In this document: one piece after another, positions 36,864 through 45,975 of the stretch
Numbering within the stretch: position 1 is the stretch's first letter
Layout of the letters: each line of letters begins with the position of its first letter
From: Rubellimicrobium roseum
GTDB taxonomy: Bacteria > Pseudomonadota > Alphaproteobacteria > Rhodobacterales > Rhodobacteraceae
Length of the DNA: 64,000 nt
Direction: 5' to 3'
Assembly (NCBI RefSeq): GCF_006152145.1
Contig: NZ_VDFV01000014.1
Coordinates: 23,794 to 87,793 of the forward strand
The notes under the pieces: generated by a model
Seen by the model: the letters and a program-made list of their open reading frames with translations, nothing else
Database searches by the model: none
What the model was told of the DNA's origin: nothing
Program-made: the position numbers and the translations under genes

Positions 36864-37544
36864 TTATCCCGCTTGACCCGACGACGCCTCGCGCAGGGCC
36901 ACCAGGCGAGCCACCAGCGGCGCCAGACGGGGTGCGCGCTCGCGCAGGCGTTGGGGATCGGCGCGCGAAAGCGCGTCGCGCAGGCGGGAGACCTGGCTCT
37001 CGGAGTCCTTGGTAGCTGGCGGGGCGGGCTCGTCCGCCTCCTTCTCCGGTTCGGCCTCCGAGGCCGCGAGCCGCGACAGCGTGCCCAGGACGAACTCGGC
37101 CATGACGCCGAGTTGTGGCGCCTCGTCCGCCTCGGGGCTACGCTCGTCGAGCGTCTCCTCGGGCGCAGCGCCAAGCCAGGGGCCAACGATCACCGGATCA
37201 GACTGGGGCTCATCGACCTCGCAGTCCGGAGGGGGCGCCTCGTCCGTGCCGTCCGTGCCGTCGGGGGTCCAAGGCAGCGCCGACAGGCCCGCGACGTAGC
37301 GGGGGCCCCGCTCCCGCAGGAGCTTCTGGACGCCGCTGATCCGCATGTCCTGCTCGTAAAGCAGAACCTTGATGCCCCCCAAGAGGGCGATGTCGTCGGG
37401 ACGGAAGTAGCGCCGCCCGCCCGCGCCCTTGACCGGCTTGATCTGGGTGAACTTCGATTCCCAGAAGCGCAGCACATGGGCCGGGGTTTCGAGAAGTGCC
37501 GCGACCTCGCTGATCGTGCGAAAGGCGTCCGGGGACTTCGCCAC
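36864..37544 (-). CDS. MerR family transcriptional regulator
   Basis: A 226-residue protein with an N-terminal MerR winged helix ([43 protein letters not shown]) and a long acidic, Pro-rich C-terminal half ending in a basic helix. The GTG start at 37544, with GGAG eight bases upstream and four bases after the ihfA stop, matches the conserved xAKSPDAF beginning; the ATG at 37565 would overlap ihfA. The ligand is unknown. It closes the rpmF-plsX-fabH-ihfA run. Confidence 0.9.
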   Translation of the reverse strand: MAKSPDAFRTISEVAALLETPAHVLRFWESKFTQIKPVKGAGGRRYFRPDDIALLGGIKVLLYEQDMRISGVQKLLRERGPRYVAGLSALPWTPDGTDGTDEAPPPDCEVDEPQSDPVIVGPWLGAAPEETLDERSPEADEAPQLGVMAEFVLGTLSRLAASEAEPEKEADEPAPPATKDSESQVSRLRDALSRADPQRLRERAPRLAPLVARLVALREASSGQAG

Positions 37545-37548
37545 CGGC

Positions 37549-37851
37549 CTAGCTCCGGTTGCCATGGGCGATACGGTCCTTCATCAGGTGGGAGGAACGG
37601 AAGCTCAGGACGCGACGGGGGTGGATGGGCACCTCCTCGCCGGTCTTGGGGTTGCGGCCGACTCGCGCCGCCTTCTCGCGGACGGAGAACGTCCCGAAGG
37701 ACGAGATCTTGACCGTCTCGCCCCGCACGAGGGCATCGGAGATGTGGGTCAGCACCGCCTCGACCAGGGCGGCGCTGTCATTGCGCGACAGCCCCACCTC
37801 ATGATGGACGGCGTCGGCCAAGTCCATGCGCGTCAAGGTCTTTTCCGACAT
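37549..37851 (-). CDS. ihfA: integration host factor subunit alpha
   Basis: A 100-residue DNA-bending protein that forms a heterodimer with IHF-beta. The family features are all present: [19 protein letters not shown], the [11 protein letters not shown] beta arm and the [12 protein letters not shown] arm with the intercalating Pro. It lies 79 bases downstream of fabH. Confidence 0.96.
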   Translation of the reverse strand: MSEKTLTRMDLADAVHHEVGLSRNDSAALVEAVLTHISDALVRGETVKISSFGTFSVREKAARVGRNPKTGEEVPIHPRRVLSFRSSHLMKDRIAHGNRS

Positions 37852-37930
37852 GCCCGTTGCCCCCCGGTTGTGGGGACCAGATTAGGGCAGGGGAATCACG
37901 GGGTCAATCGCGGGCCTGTGATCCCCGGCG

Positions 37931-38902
37931 TCACCAGCGCAGGACGACCGAGCCCCAGGCCAGGCCGCCGCCGATGGCCTCCATCACGACGAGGTCGCCG
38001 CTCTTGATCTGCCCGCGTTCCACGCCCACCGACAGGGCCAGCGGAATCGAGGCGGCCGAGGTGTTGCCGTGATCCTGCACGGTGACGACGACGCGATCCA
38101 TCGGGACGCCCATTTTCTGGGCGGTCGCCTTGATGATGCGCAGGTTGGCCTGATGCGGCACGATCCAGTCCACGTCCGCGCCGGAAAGCCCCGCCCGCTC
38201 CAGCGCCGCCTCGGCGGTCTGGGCGAGCTTGGAGACGGCATGGCGGAATACCTCCTTGCCCTCCATCTTCAGCACGCCCGCCGTTCCGGTCGAGATGCCG
38301 CCATTGACGTAGAGGAGGTCCTTGAAGGTGCCGTCCGAATGGAGGTCGGTCGCCAGCACGCCGCGATCGGCGGGCGCCCCGTCCGTCTCGACGGCTTCCA
38401 GCAGCACCGCCCCTGCGCCGTCGCCGAACAGCACGCAGGTCGTCCGGTCCGTCCAGTCGAGGATCTTGGAGAAGGTCTCGGCCCCGATGACCAGCACGCG
38501 CTTTGCCGTGCCCGCCCGCATCAGTGCGTCGGCGGTGGTGAGCGCATAGACGAAGCCCGCGCAGACGGCCTGCACGTCGAAGGCGAAGCCCCCGCTCATG
38601 CCGAGGGCCTTCTGCACCATGGTCGCGGCCGAAGGGAAGGTGAGGTCCGGCGTCGAGGTGGCGACGATGATGGCGTCGATCTCCGACGGCTCGCGCCCCG
38701 CCATGGCCAATGCCGCCCGCGCGGCGCGCGCGCCCATGTCCGAAGTCGTCTCGCCGGGGGCCGCGAAATGCCGCCGCTCGATGCCCGTCCGCTCGCGGAT
38801 CCACTCGTCCGTGGTCTCCAGCGTTGCCTCGAACTCGGCGTTCGGCACCACCCGCTCGGGCAGGTAATGCCCCACCCCGGTCACGGTCGCCCTGATCGTC
38901 AT
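37931..38902 (-). CDS. fabH: 3-oxoacyl-ACP synthase III
   Basis: A 323-residue enzyme that starts fatty-acid elongation by condensing acetyl-CoA with malonyl-ACP. The catalytic triad is visible: Cys in [11 protein letters not shown], His in [10 protein letters not shown] and Asn in DHGNTSAAS. The ATG follows directly after the TAG stop of plsX, with no bases between. Confidence 0.96.
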   Translation of the reverse strand: MTIRATVTGVGHYLPERVVPNAEFEATLETTDEWIRERTGIERRHFAAPGETTSDMGARAARAALAMAGREPSEIDAIIVATSTPDLTFPSAATMVQKALGMSGGFAFDVQAVCAGFVYALTTADALMRAGTAKRVLVIGAETFSKILDWTDRTTCVLFGDGAGAVLLEAVETDGAPADRGVLATDLHSDGTFKDLLYVNGGISTGTAGVLKMEGKEVFRHAVSKLAQTAEAALERAGLSGADVDWIVPHQANLRIIKATAQKMGVPMDRVVVTVQDHGNTSAASIPLALSVGVERGQIKSGDLVVMEAIGGGLAWGSVVLRW

Positions 38903-40033
38903 CTACCGCTCCTTCGGCGCTTCGGCGCCGTCGGCGGAGGTGGTCCCTCCGTCCGCAAGGACCTCATCCTGAGCCAGCGCGACCGCCGACGCAACCCGCG
39001 CCGCCAGCCGCCCCGCGAAGCCCGCCGTCCCGAGCTTGTGCGCGAGCCCCAGCGCCGCCGCGACGCCCGTGGCATCGGCCGAGCCATGGCTCTTGATGAC
39101 GGTGCCGTTAAGCCCCAGGAACACGCCGCCGTTCACCCGCCGAGGGTCGACCCGCTTGCGGAACTGCTGGAGCGAGGGCAGGGCGAGAAGCCCCGCCATC
39201 CTGCTCAGGGGCCCGCGCGCGAAGGCCTCGCGCAGCAGCGTCGAGATCAGCGTCGCCGTTCCTTCGCCGGTCTTGAGCGCGACGTTCCCCGTGAAGCCGT
39301 CCGTCACGATCACGTCCACGCGGTTCGAGGGGATGTCGCCGCCCTCGACGAAGCCCACGAACTCGAACTCGCCCTTGGGGGCGGCCTGCTCGATCAGCTC
39401 GTGCGCGTCCTTCAGTTCCTGCCGACCCTTGTGCTCCTCGGTGCCGACGTTGAGCAGCCCGACGCGCGGCCGCGTGACTCCCAAGCCCTGCCGCGCGTAG
39501 GTGGTGCCCATGAGAGCATAGAGCACAAGGTCCTCGGCATCCGCGCGGATGTCGGCGCCCACGTCCAGCATGACGTTGAAGTTCGTCGGGTTGAGCGAGG
39601 GCCAGAGACAGGCGATGGCGGGGCGGTTGACGCCGGGGATCTTGCGAAGCCGCAGCATCGACAGCGCCATCAGCGCGCCGGTGTTGCCGCAGGACACGAC
39701 CGCCTGCGCCTCGCCATCGCGCACGGCGTCGATGGCCGACCACATGGAGGTGTCCTTGCCGTTACGCATCACCTGCGACGGCTTGTCGGTCATCGCGACC
39801 GAGTCGGGCGCGTGGACCACGCGCACGCGCTCCCCGAACGGCGCGACCAGTGGCCGCAGCACCGCCTCGGGGCCGTGAAGGAGGACACGGGCGTCGGGCT
39901 GCTTGCCCAGGAACCGCCCGAGTCCCTCGACGACGACCTGTGGCCCCTTGTCGCCGCCCATCGCGTCCAGCGACAGGACCAGGCCGGCGGCGCGCGGCGG
40001 CTCGGTCCCGCTGGAGGATCGGGGGTCGGTCAT
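38903..40033 (-). CDS. plsX: phosphate acyltransferase PlsX
   Basis: A 376-residue enzyme making acyl-phosphate from acyl-ACP, the donor for glycerol-3-phosphate acylation in phospholipid synthesis. Typical blocks are LSLDAMGGDKGP, SCGNTGALMALSM and RPAIACLWPS, with FVEGGDI and VDVIVTDGFTGNVALK in the second half. It lies between rpmF and fabH as in many bacteria. Confidence 0.96.
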   Translation of the reverse strand: MTDPRSSSGTEPPRAAGLVLSLDAMGGDKGPQVVVEGLGRFLGKQPDARVLLHGPEAVLRPLVAPFGERVRVVHAPDSVAMTDKPSQVMRNGKDTSMWSAIDAVRDGEAQAVVSCGNTGALMALSMLRLRKIPGVNRPAIACLWPSLNPTNFNVMLDVGADIRADAEDLVLYALMGTTYARQGLGVTRPRVGLLNVGTEEHKGRQELKDAHELIEQAAPKGEFEFVGFVEGGDIPSNRVDVIVTDGFTGNVALKTGEGTATLISTLLREAFARGPLSRMAGLLALPSLQQFRKRVDPRRVNGGVFLGLNGTVIKSHGSADATGVAAALGLAHKLGTAGFAGRLAARVASAVALAQDEVLADGGTTSADGAEAPKER

Positions 40034-40056
40034 CGCGGGGCCGTGATGTCAGCCGA

Positions 40057-40260
40057 TCAGGCCGCGTCCTCGTCGACGAGGGCGGCGTTCACCGCCACGA
40101 CTTCCTTCGAGTCGTAGTGGCCGCAGGACGGGCAGACGTGGTGCGGGCGCTTCAGCTCGCCGCAGTTGCCGCATTCGTTGGGGTTCGCGGCGACGAGGAA
40201 GTCGTGCGCGCGACGCTGGTTGCGGCGGGACTTGGAGACTTTGTTCTGCGGGACGGCCAT
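40057..40260 (-). CDS. rpmF: 50S ribosomal protein L32
   Basis: A 67-residue ribosomal protein. It has the basic N terminus [20 protein letters not shown] and a zinc ribbon of CGNC and CPSC. GAGG lies seven bases before the ATG. It has its own promoter upstream and leads plsX and fabH, coupling ribosome and membrane synthesis. Confidence 0.97.
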   Translation of the reverse strand: MAVPQNKVSKSRRNQRRAHDFLVAANPNECGNCGELKRPHHVCPSCGHYDSKEVVAVNAALVDEDAA

Positions 40261-40382
40261 GTCACAACCTCGGTAATCTGGCGGGGCCCATGGCCCTTTG
40301 TGAATGTTAAGCGACAACTCGCTTTCCGGGGGCGGCAATAAGCCTTCCCCGCCGGATTGTCGAGCCTCGACGGAAGGTCGCG

Positions 40383-40410
40383 AACATAGCGGATATCCCG
40401 CGATCCGCAA
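40383..40410 (-). promoter_or_regulatory. rpmF promoter
   Basis: TTGCGG and TATGTT on the minus strand with a 16-base spacer, about 120 bases before the rpmF start and beyond the stop of the upstream DUF177 gene. The distance leaves a long leader. Confidence 0.5.
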
Positions 40411-40422
40411 CCCTTCCTTGCA

Positions 40423-40962
40423 TCATTCCTTGGGGCGGAAGGCGTCGCGGAGCGCGGCGAAGGGCTTGGCCTTCTCCTCGGTCAGGGGCTCGGCGCCGGG
40501 CTCGGTGACGACCGTCTCGCCCAGCTCGACTCCCTCGGCGCGCGGATAGGGCGGCAGCGCCAGCGCCAGCGCCTCCAGCATCACCTCCCCGAGGTCGAGC
40601 GAGGCGGGCAGCGGCTCCACGTCGTCCTCGGGCATCTCGGCCTCGGTCGCCTCGGGGTCCAAGAAGTCGGCGGCGTAGAGCCGCTCCACCGGCTCGTCGA
40701 TCCGGCTGGTCACCGGGGCCAGCGTCACCACGCAGTCCTGCACCACGGTCGCGCCCAGCTCGGCCATCAGCCGCCAGTCCTGCCGCCCCTGCGGCACGAG
40801 CCGGCCCGTGAAACGCAGCTTCTTCACGGCCGGGATGCCCAGCTCGGCCGCCACCGCGGCGCGCGCGCCGGCGTCGGGCTCCAGCGAAAAGGGGACCGCC
40901 TGCCGCTGGTTGCCTTCGGCGAGGCGAAGGACGTGACGTGGAAGGGGGGTGGGGTCGCTCAC
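40423..40962 (-). CDS. DUF177 (YceD) family protein
   Basis: A 179-residue acidic protein of the YceD/DUF177 family, usually found directly before rpmF and linked to 23S rRNA metabolism. The conserved core DCVVTLAPVTSRIDEPVERLYAA contains the family Cys. The start is GTG (VSDPTPLPRHVLRL) with AAGGA seven bases upstream; the ATG at 40995 is less likely. Confidence 0.9.
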   Translation of the reverse strand: MSDPTPLPRHVLRLAEGNQRQAVPFSLEPDAGARAAVAAELGIPAVKKLRFTGRLVPQGRQDWRLMAELGATVVQDCVVTLAPVTSRIDEPVERLYAADFLDPEATEAEMPEDDVEPLPASLDLGEVMLEALALALPPYPRAEGVELGETVVTEPGAEPLTEEKAKPFAALRDAFRPKE

Positions 40963-41045
40963 GGGCGCATCCTTTCTTGAAGGGGCTCGCTCCATGCCCT
41001 AAGCCGCGATATGAGGCGTTCAAGGACAAGGCAAGGGGGGCATTG

Positions 41046-41501
41046 ATGCGGAGGGGTTCGGCCTGGGCCGTGGTGGTGATGCTCGGCCTGGGGGCCTGTG
41101 CGCCGCTGGTGCAGAACCACGGCTACGTCCCGCCCGAGTCGGCGCTGGCCGGCCTTCAGGTCGGCGTGGACACGCGTGACGAGGTCATCGCCGCCGTCGG
41201 CCGTCCGACGACCACGGGGCTCGTGAACGACGCCACGCTCTACTACGTCCAGAGCCGCTTCGAACGGCTGGGCTATCGCGCCCCCGAGGAGGTGGACCGG
41301 CAGGTGCTCGCCATCTCCTTCCTGCCCGACGGCCGGCTCGGCAACATCGAGCGCTTCGGGCTGGAGCAGGGTCGCGTCGTGCCGCTCACGCGCCGCACCA
41401 CGGCCGAGGTCTTCGCCGACCGCACCTTCATCAACCAGCTTCTCGGCAACGTGGGCCGCTTCGACGCCGGAACCCTGCTGGGCGGTGACGACGCCGAGTG
41501 A
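41046..41501 (+). CDS. bamE: outer-membrane assembly lipoprotein BamE (SmpA/OmlA)
   Basis: A 151-residue lipoprotein of the outer-membrane beta-barrel assembly complex. The lipobox is LGAC-A with the Cys at about residue 18. The SmpA/OmlA fold follows (GLQVGVDTRDEVIAAVGRP, then YYVQSRFERLGY). It is divergent from the DUF177 gene. Its TGA overlaps the GTG of a small membrane protein (GTGA), beginning a chain of coupled genes. Confidence 0.92.
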   Translation: MRRGSAWAVVVMLGLGACAPLVQNHGYVPPESALAGLQVGVDTRDEVIAAVGRPTTTGLVNDATLYYVQSRFERLGYRAPEEVDRQVLAISFLPDGRLGNIERFGLEQGRVVPLTRRTTAEVFADRTFINQLLGNVGRFDAGTLLGGDDAE

Positions 41502-41719
41502 GCCTCGTCCGCAACGAGCAGTCCAAGCTCACGGCGAACTACCTCAACGGAGTGGCCATCGCCCTCATGGCGGTCGGCGGCGTGGCCCCGCTGATCGCGG
41601 CCTTCTACGGCGACCGCGGCGCCACGCCCCTTCTGTTCGTGGCCGTCGCAATTTGCATCCTGGCCTCCGCCGTCCTACATTTCGTGGCGCGCCAGATCCT
41701 GCGAGGGCTCACGCCATGA
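41498..41719 (+). CDS. small two-helix membrane protein
   Basis: A 73-residue protein with two hydrophobic helices (about 17-37 and 44-64) and the short ends RNEQSKLTANYLNG and RQILRGLTP. It starts at GTG overlapping the bamE stop by four bases and ends overlapping the next gene by four bases. I recognise no function; such proteins seem conserved in related genomes but that is memory only. Confidence 0.75.
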   Translation: MSLVRNEQSKLTANYLNGVAIALMAVGGVAPLIAAFYGDRGATPLLFVAVAICILASAVLHFVARQILRGLTP

Positions 41720-41835
41720 CCACGATGCAGTTCGTCGCCTTCATGATGACCCCGGTCGGGGCGCTGCTCGTCGGTGCCTGGGCCTACTGGCTCGCCACCC
41801 GCCCCGAGAAGCCGCCCCATCACCCGGCGGAGTGA
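41716..41835 (+). CDS. tiny single-helix membrane protein (39 aa)
   Basis: A 39-residue protein, MTTMQFVAFMMTPVGALL followed by a short helix and the polar tail RPEKPPHHPAE. It overlaps its upstream neighbour by ATGA and its downstream one by TGATG. Its size and the precise overlaps favour real translation; the function is unknown. Confidence 0.6.
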   Translation: MTTMQFVAFMMTPVGALLVGAWAYWLATRPEKPPHHPAE

Positions 41836-41975
41836 TGGGGGTTCCAGCCCTCGTCCTCGGGCTCCTGCTGATCCCCCTGGCCATGGCGGCGTCCCTTGCG
41901 CTCGGCCTGCTGATCGCCGCCGTCCAGGTTCGGGTCGCGCGGCGCCTCGAACGCCGCCGCGCGACCAAGGGCTGA
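41835..41975 (+). CDS. tiny single-helix membrane protein (46 aa)
   Basis: A 46-residue protein too short for common gene-length cutoffs. It has one long hydrophobic helix (residues 3-31, with LVLGLLLIPLAMAASLALG) followed by a strongly basic tail (RVARRLERRRATKG), which predicts the tail on the cytoplasmic side. The ATG shares a base with the TGA of the preceding gene. It ends three bases before the convergent msrB gene. Function unknown. Confidence 0.6.
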   Translation: MGVPALVLGLLLIPLAMAASLALGLLIAAVQVRVARRLERRRATKG

Positions 41976-41978
41976 GCG

Positions 41979-42383
41979 TCAATCCTTCTCCGGCTCGAAG
42001 GACAGCGCCGCGCCGTTGATGCAGTAACGCAGGCCCGTGGGCTTCGGCCCGTCGGGAAAGACGTGGCCCAGATGCGCCTCGCAGCGCGCGCAGTGGACCT
42101 CGGTCCGCGTCATGCCGTGGCTGCGGTCCACCGTCTCCTCGACGGCCTGGCTCTGCACGCCGTCGATGGGCTGCCAGAAGGACGGCCAGCCCGACCCGCT
42201 CTCGTACTTCGTCTCAGAATCGAAGAGCGGCTCCCCGCAGGCCACGCAGCGGAAGGTGCCCTCGCCCTTGGGGAAGCCGGGATGCGAGAAGGCCCGCTCG
42301 GTCCCGTGCTGCCGCGTGACGCGATAAGCCTCGGGCGACAGTTCCTTGCGCCATTCCTCGTCGGTCTTGGTGATCTTGTCCAT
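41979..42383 (-). CDS. msrB: peptide-methionine (R)-S-oxide reductase
   Basis: A 134-residue repair enzyme reducing methionine-R-sulfoxide in proteins. The four zinc Cys are CVAC and CARC, and the catalytic Cys is in [23 protein letters not shown] is the substrate-site block. The ATG at 42383 matches the usual start ([18 protein letters not shown]). Confidence 0.95.
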   Translation of the reverse strand: MDKITKTDEEWRKELSPEAYRVTRQHGTERAFSHPGFPKGEGTFRCVACGEPLFDSETKYESGSGWPSFWQPIDGVQSQAVEETVDRSHGMTRTEVHCARCEAHLGHVFPDGPKPTGLRYCINGAALSFEPEKD

Positions 42384-42493
42384 GTCGTGCCCCTTCGCAT
42401 CGGTTCGCTGCCGATGTAGGCGGCGGAGCCCGCCCGACCAAGGGCCGGGCGCCTGCGGTTGACGCCGCGCCCCGCGCCCCCTAGGTCGCCGCC

Positions 42494-44317
42494 ATGGCGC
42501 GCGCACCCCTTCTCCAACTGTCCGACATCTCCCTCACCTTCGGCGGCGATCCCGTCTTCGACGGCCTGTCCCTGGCCGTGCAGGAGGGCGACCGCATCGC
42601 CCTCGTGGGCCGCAACGGCTCGGGCAAGTCCACGCTCATGAAGGTCATGGCGGGCCTCGTGGAGGCCGACCGCGGCCTGCGCGCCACCGCGCCCGGCACC
42701 CGCGTGGGCTACATGGAGCAGGACCCGGACCTGTCGGCTTTCGCTACGCTGGGCGATTACGCCAGCGCAGGCCTCCCGCCCGGCGAAGACTACCGCGTGG
42801 CGATGGCCGCCGAGGGGCTGGGCTTCGACCCGTCCCGCGACACGCAGAAAGCCTCGGGCGGAGAGCGCCGCCGCGCGGCGCTCGCCCGCCTCATGGCCGA
42901 GGCACCGGAGCTGATGCTCCTCGACGAGCCCACGAACCACCTCGACATCGCCGCGATCGAATGGCTGGAATCGCAGCTTTCGACGACACGCTCGGCCTTC
43001 GTCCTGATCTCCCACGACCGCGCGGTGCTGCGGAACCTCACGCGCGGCACGCTCTGGATCGACCGGGGCGAGGTGCGCCGCCAGGATCGGGGCTTCGGCA
43101 ACTTCGAGGCCTGGCGCGACCAGGTTTGGGACGACGAGGACGCCGCCCGCCACAAGCTCGACCAGAAGATCAAGGTCGAGGCGAAATGGGCGGTCGAGGG
43201 CATCTCGGCCCGGCGCAAGCGCAACATGGGCCGCGTCCGCGCGCTCGAAGGGCTGCGGCAGGAGCGGCGCGACCAAATCCGCCGGCAGGGCACGGCGGCG
43301 CTCGCGATGGAATCGGGCCCGACCTCGGGCAAGCGGGTGATCCTCGCCAAGGGCCTCGCCAAGTCCTTTGGCGACCGGCCCATCGTGCGCAGCCTCGACC
43401 TGACGGTGCAGCGCGGCGACCGCCTCGCGCTCGTGGGCCCCAACGGCGCGGGCAAGACCACGCTGGTCAAGCTCCTCCTCGGGCAGATCGCGCCCGACGC
43501 GGGGACCGTGACCCACGGCACGAACCTCGAGATCGCCGTGCTCGACCAGACCCGCTCCGCGCTCGACCCCGAGACGACGCTCTGGGACGCGCTGGCGGGC
43601 GACCCCGACCTGCGCGCCGGACGCTCCGACCAGGTGATGGTGCGGGGCACGCCCAAGCATGTCGTGGCCTATCTCAAGGATTTCCTGTTCCAGGAGGCGC
43701 AGGCCCGCGCGCCGATCAAGTCGCTCTCGGGCGGGGAGAAGGCGCGGCTCCTGCTCGCGCGCATCATGGCCAAGCCCTCGAATCTCCTCGTGCTCGACGA
43801 GCCGACCAACGACCTCGACATCGAGACGCTGGACCTCCTGCAGGAGGTTCTGGGCGACTACGACGGCACCGTGATCCTCGTCAGCCACGACCGTGACTTC
43901 CTCGACCGGGTGGCGACCCTGACCATCGCCATGGAGGGCGACGGCCGGGCGATCCCCTACGCCGGCGGCTGGACCGACATGATGGCCCAGCGCGGGGGCC
44001 AGCCGCTCGGTCATCGCGCCGAGGCGACCGCCGCCCCGGCCGCCAGGGCGCCGGAGAAGCCCGCCGCTGCCGCCCCCGCGCCCCGCCGCAACGGCCTCAG
44101 CTTCACCGAGAAGCACCGCCTCGACGCGCTCCCGGCCGAGATCGACCGCATCACGGAAGAGATCGACCGCCTAGGCAACCTCCTCGCCGACCCCGAGCTG
44201 TTCACCCGCGAGCCGGTGAAGTTCCGCAAGGCGAGCGAGATGCTGTCCCAGCGTCAGGCGGCGCTGGAGGCGGCCGAGGAGGAATGGCTCCTGCTCGCGG
44301 AGAAGGCCGAAGGGTAG
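42494..44317 (+). CDS. uup: ABC-F ATPase, Uup subfamily
   Basis: A 607-residue cytoplasmic twin-ATPase with no membrane part. The first module has Walker [10 protein letters not shown] with signature [12 protein letters not shown]; the second has GPNGAGKTT with [12 protein letters not shown]. Between them is the basic helical ABC-F linker. A C-terminal segment (about 515-607) with an Ala/Pro stretch and a coiled coil is the feature of Uup, which acts on ribosomes and on replication-related DNA structures. Assignment to Uup instead of another ABC-F rests on this C-terminal domain. Confidence 0.92.
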   Translation: MARAPLLQLSDISLTFGGDPVFDGLSLAVQEGDRIALVGRNGSGKSTLMKVMAGLVEADRGLRATAPGTRVGYMEQDPDLSAFATLGDYASAGLPPGEDYRVAMAAEGLGFDPSRDTQKASGGERRRAALARLMAEAPELMLLDEPTNHLDIAAIEWLESQLSTTRSAFVLISHDRAVLRNLTRGTLWIDRGEVRRQDRGFGNFEAWRDQVWDDEDAARHKLDQKIKVEAKWAVEGISARRKRNMGRVRALEGLRQERRDQIRRQGTAALAMESGPTSGKRVILAKGLAKSFGDRPIVRSLDLTVQRGDRLALVGPNGAGKTTLVKLLLGQIAPDAGTVTHGTNLEIAVLDQTRSALDPETTLWDALAGDPDLRAGRSDQVMVRGTPKHVVAYLKDFLFQEAQARAPIKSLSGGEKARLLLARIMAKPSNLLVLDEPTNDLDIETLDLLQEVLGDYDGTVILVSHDRDFLDRVATLTIAMEGDGRAIPYAGGWTDMMAQRGGQPLGHRAEATAAPAARAPEKPAAAAPAPRRNGLSFTEKHRLDALPAEIDRITEEIDRLGNLLADPELFTREPVKFRKASEMLSQRQAALEAAEEEWLLLAEKAEG

Positions 44318-44335
44318 GGGCGTCCGTCGCGCCCC
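44317..44335 (+). terminator. weak hairpin after uup
   Basis: A six-base GC stem starting on the last base of the uup stop codon, with a seven-base loop and no T-run. It is the only candidate terminator in the 33-base gap. Confidence 0.3.
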
Positions 44336-44350
44336 ACCCTCGCCAGCCGC

Positions 44351-44812
44351 TCAACCGCAGCGCCGCAGCCGGAACGTGCCAACCTCGCCCTCGGCGGGCT
44401 CGATCCGCACCTCCCCGCGGCGGCCGGGGAGGCTCAGGCCCACGGGGCCTATCGTCAGAACCAGTTCGTCGCCCTGGGCTTCCAGCCCGAAGCCGCCCGA
44501 CCCATCGCGCAACCGGCAGTCGAGCCCCGTCTCGCCGGGCTGGCAGGCGGCCAGCGCCTCGGCGTCCCCGCTGCCGTCGCGCAGCACGGCGCTCACCTCC
44601 ATCAGGGTCACCCCCAGCCGCCGGGACTGGCCCAGAGGCTCGCGCCCGAGCGCGATGCGGCGGATGGGTTGCGCGGGGTCCGCCGCGAGCGTCCGCTCGT
44701 CCAGGCTCCGTTCCCAGCAGAAATTGCGGGCGAAGTGGGTCTCGGCCAGCGGGCCCGCCGCGATCTGGGCCTCGGCCGCGAGGGGCAGGAGAAGGAAGGG
44801 CAGGGCGCGCAT
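44351..44812 (-). CDS. secreted protein of unknown function
   Basis: A 153-residue protein with a short signal peptide (MRALPFLLLPLAAEA) and four Cys in the mature part (FCWERS, LAACQPG, LDCRLRD and the terminal RRCG), suggesting two disulfides. I recognise no family. Its ribosome-binding GGAG lies within the 3' arm of a strong hairpin directly upstream, so translation may be damped when transcription reads through from the iron-transporter gene. Confidence 0.75.
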   Translation of the reverse strand: MRALPFLLLPLAAEAQIAAGPLAETHFARNFCWERSLDERTLAADPAQPIRRIALGREPLGQSRRLGVTLMEVSAVLRDGSGDAEALAACQPGETGLDCRLRDGSGGFGLEAQGDELVLTIGPVGLSLPGRRGEVRIEPAEGEVGTFRLRRCG

Positions 44813-44818
44813 GACAAA

Positions 44819-44844
44819 GGCTCCGGGGATCTCTCCCCGGAGCC
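44819..44844 (-). terminator. terminator hairpin that covers the next gene's ribosome-binding site
   Basis: A perfect 10-bp stem (44835-44844 with 44819-44828, six-base loop) followed on the minus strand by TTTGTC and then the ATG of the secreted-protein gene. It starts about 40 bases after the iron-binding-protein stop. The GGAG site is the middle of its second arm. Confidence 0.75.
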
Positions 44845-44882
44845 TGCGCCGGCCGTGACGGCCGATCAACCGTCCTGGCAGG

Positions 44883-45887
44883 TCAGCCGTCGAAGTTGAC
44901 CTCTTCCATGATCCGCAGCGCGGCGGCGCGGTGCCCCGCGACGTCGGTCAGACCGATCGTGTCGGGCGTGACGGGCCCCCAGGAGGCCACGAGCTCGGAC
45001 ACTTGGGCGTCAGGCCGCACGGGATATTCGTTGTTCCGCTCGGCGTAGATCGCCTGCGCCTCGGGCGAGACGAGGAACTCCATGAGCTGCAGCGCCTCTT
45101 CCTTGTTCGGGGCGGAGGTCGTCATGGCGATGCCCGACACGTTGACATGGGTGCCGCCGTTCTCGAAGACCGGGAACTCGATGCGGACGGACTCGGCCGC
45201 CTCGCGCTGCTCGTCGCTCTTGAGCATCTGGCCCATGTAATAGGTGTTGCCGAGCGAGATGTCGCATTCGCCCTGCCAGATGGACAGGACCTGGTCGCGG
45301 TCTCCGCCCTCGGGCTTCTTGGCGAGGTTCGCCTTCACGCCCTCGGCCCAGGTGCGTGCGTAGTCCTCTCCGTGGTGCGCGATCACCGCCGACAGGAGCG
45401 CGAGGTTGTAATTGTGCATCCCCGACCGCGTGCAGATGCGGCCCTGCCACTTCGGATCGGCGAGGTCCTCGTAGGTCGTGACCTCGCCCTCGGCCACGCG
45501 CTCTTGGGAGGCGTAGACGACGCGCGCGCGGCTGGTCAGCGCGAACCACAGGCCGTTCGGGTCGCGCAGCTCGGCCGGGATGGCCTCCTCCAGCACGGCA
45601 TTGTCGACGGGCTGGGTCACGCCGGCGTCCACGATCTGCTTGAGGTTGGCGATGTCCACCGTCATCACGAGATCCGCGGGCGACCGCTCGCCCTCGGCCC
45701 TCAGGCGCTCCACGATCCCCTCCTCGACGAAGGCGAGGTTCACCGCGATCCCCGTCTCGGCCGTAAAGGCGTCGATCACCGGCTGGATCAGCTCGGGCTG
45801 GCGGGTGGTATAGACGTTGACGTCCGCGAGAGCGGGCAGCGCGACGGCGCTCGCGACGGAAGCGAGAAGGAAGGTGCGCAGGGTCAT
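44883..45887 (-). CDS. fbpA: iron(III) ABC transporter substrate-binding protein
   Basis: A 334-residue periplasmic ferric-binding protein of the FbpA/FutA class. The signal peptide ends near ALPALAD (about 21). The mature start VNVYTTRQPELI contains the first iron-ligand Tyr, and NTYYMGQML carries the Tyr pair that coordinates iron. No permease or ATPase gene is adjacent, so it is separated from its transporter. A TTGACC box and an AT-rich stretch with TGA-N9-TCG, one base from the RirA-type TGA-N9-TCA pattern, lie upstream and hint at iron control. Confidence 0.9.
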   Translation of the reverse strand: MTLRTFLLASVASAVALPALADVNVYTTRQPELIQPVIDAFTAETGIAVNLAFVEEGIVERLRAEGERSPADLVMTVDIANLKQIVDAGVTQPVDNAVLEEAIPAELRDPNGLWFALTSRARVVYASQERVAEGEVTTYEDLADPKWQGRICTRSGMHNYNLALLSAVIAHHGEDYARTWAEGVKANLAKKPEGGDRDQVLSIWQGECDISLGNTYYMGQMLKSDEQREAAESVRIEFPVFENGGTHVNVSGIAMTTSAPNKEEALQLMEFLVSPEAQAIYAERNNEYPVRPDAQVSELVASWGPVTPDTIGLTDVAGHRAAALRIMEEVNFDG

Positions 45888-45919
45888 CGTGGCTCCATGG
45901 GGTTGGCTCTTGGGGCCGT

Positions 45920-45948
45920 TTTGAACCCGACTATTTTTCTCAGGTCAA
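45920..45948 (-). promoter_or_regulatory. candidate fbpA promoter with iron-box-like sequence
   Basis: TTGACC with a poor -10 (TTCAAA) 17 bases further on, enclosing TGAGAAAAATAG. The enclosed stretch is one mismatch from TGA-N9-TCA. Both assignments are tentative. Confidence 0.3.
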
Positions 45949-45975
45949 TACTCGACAGGAAAGCTCAACAAGGTG

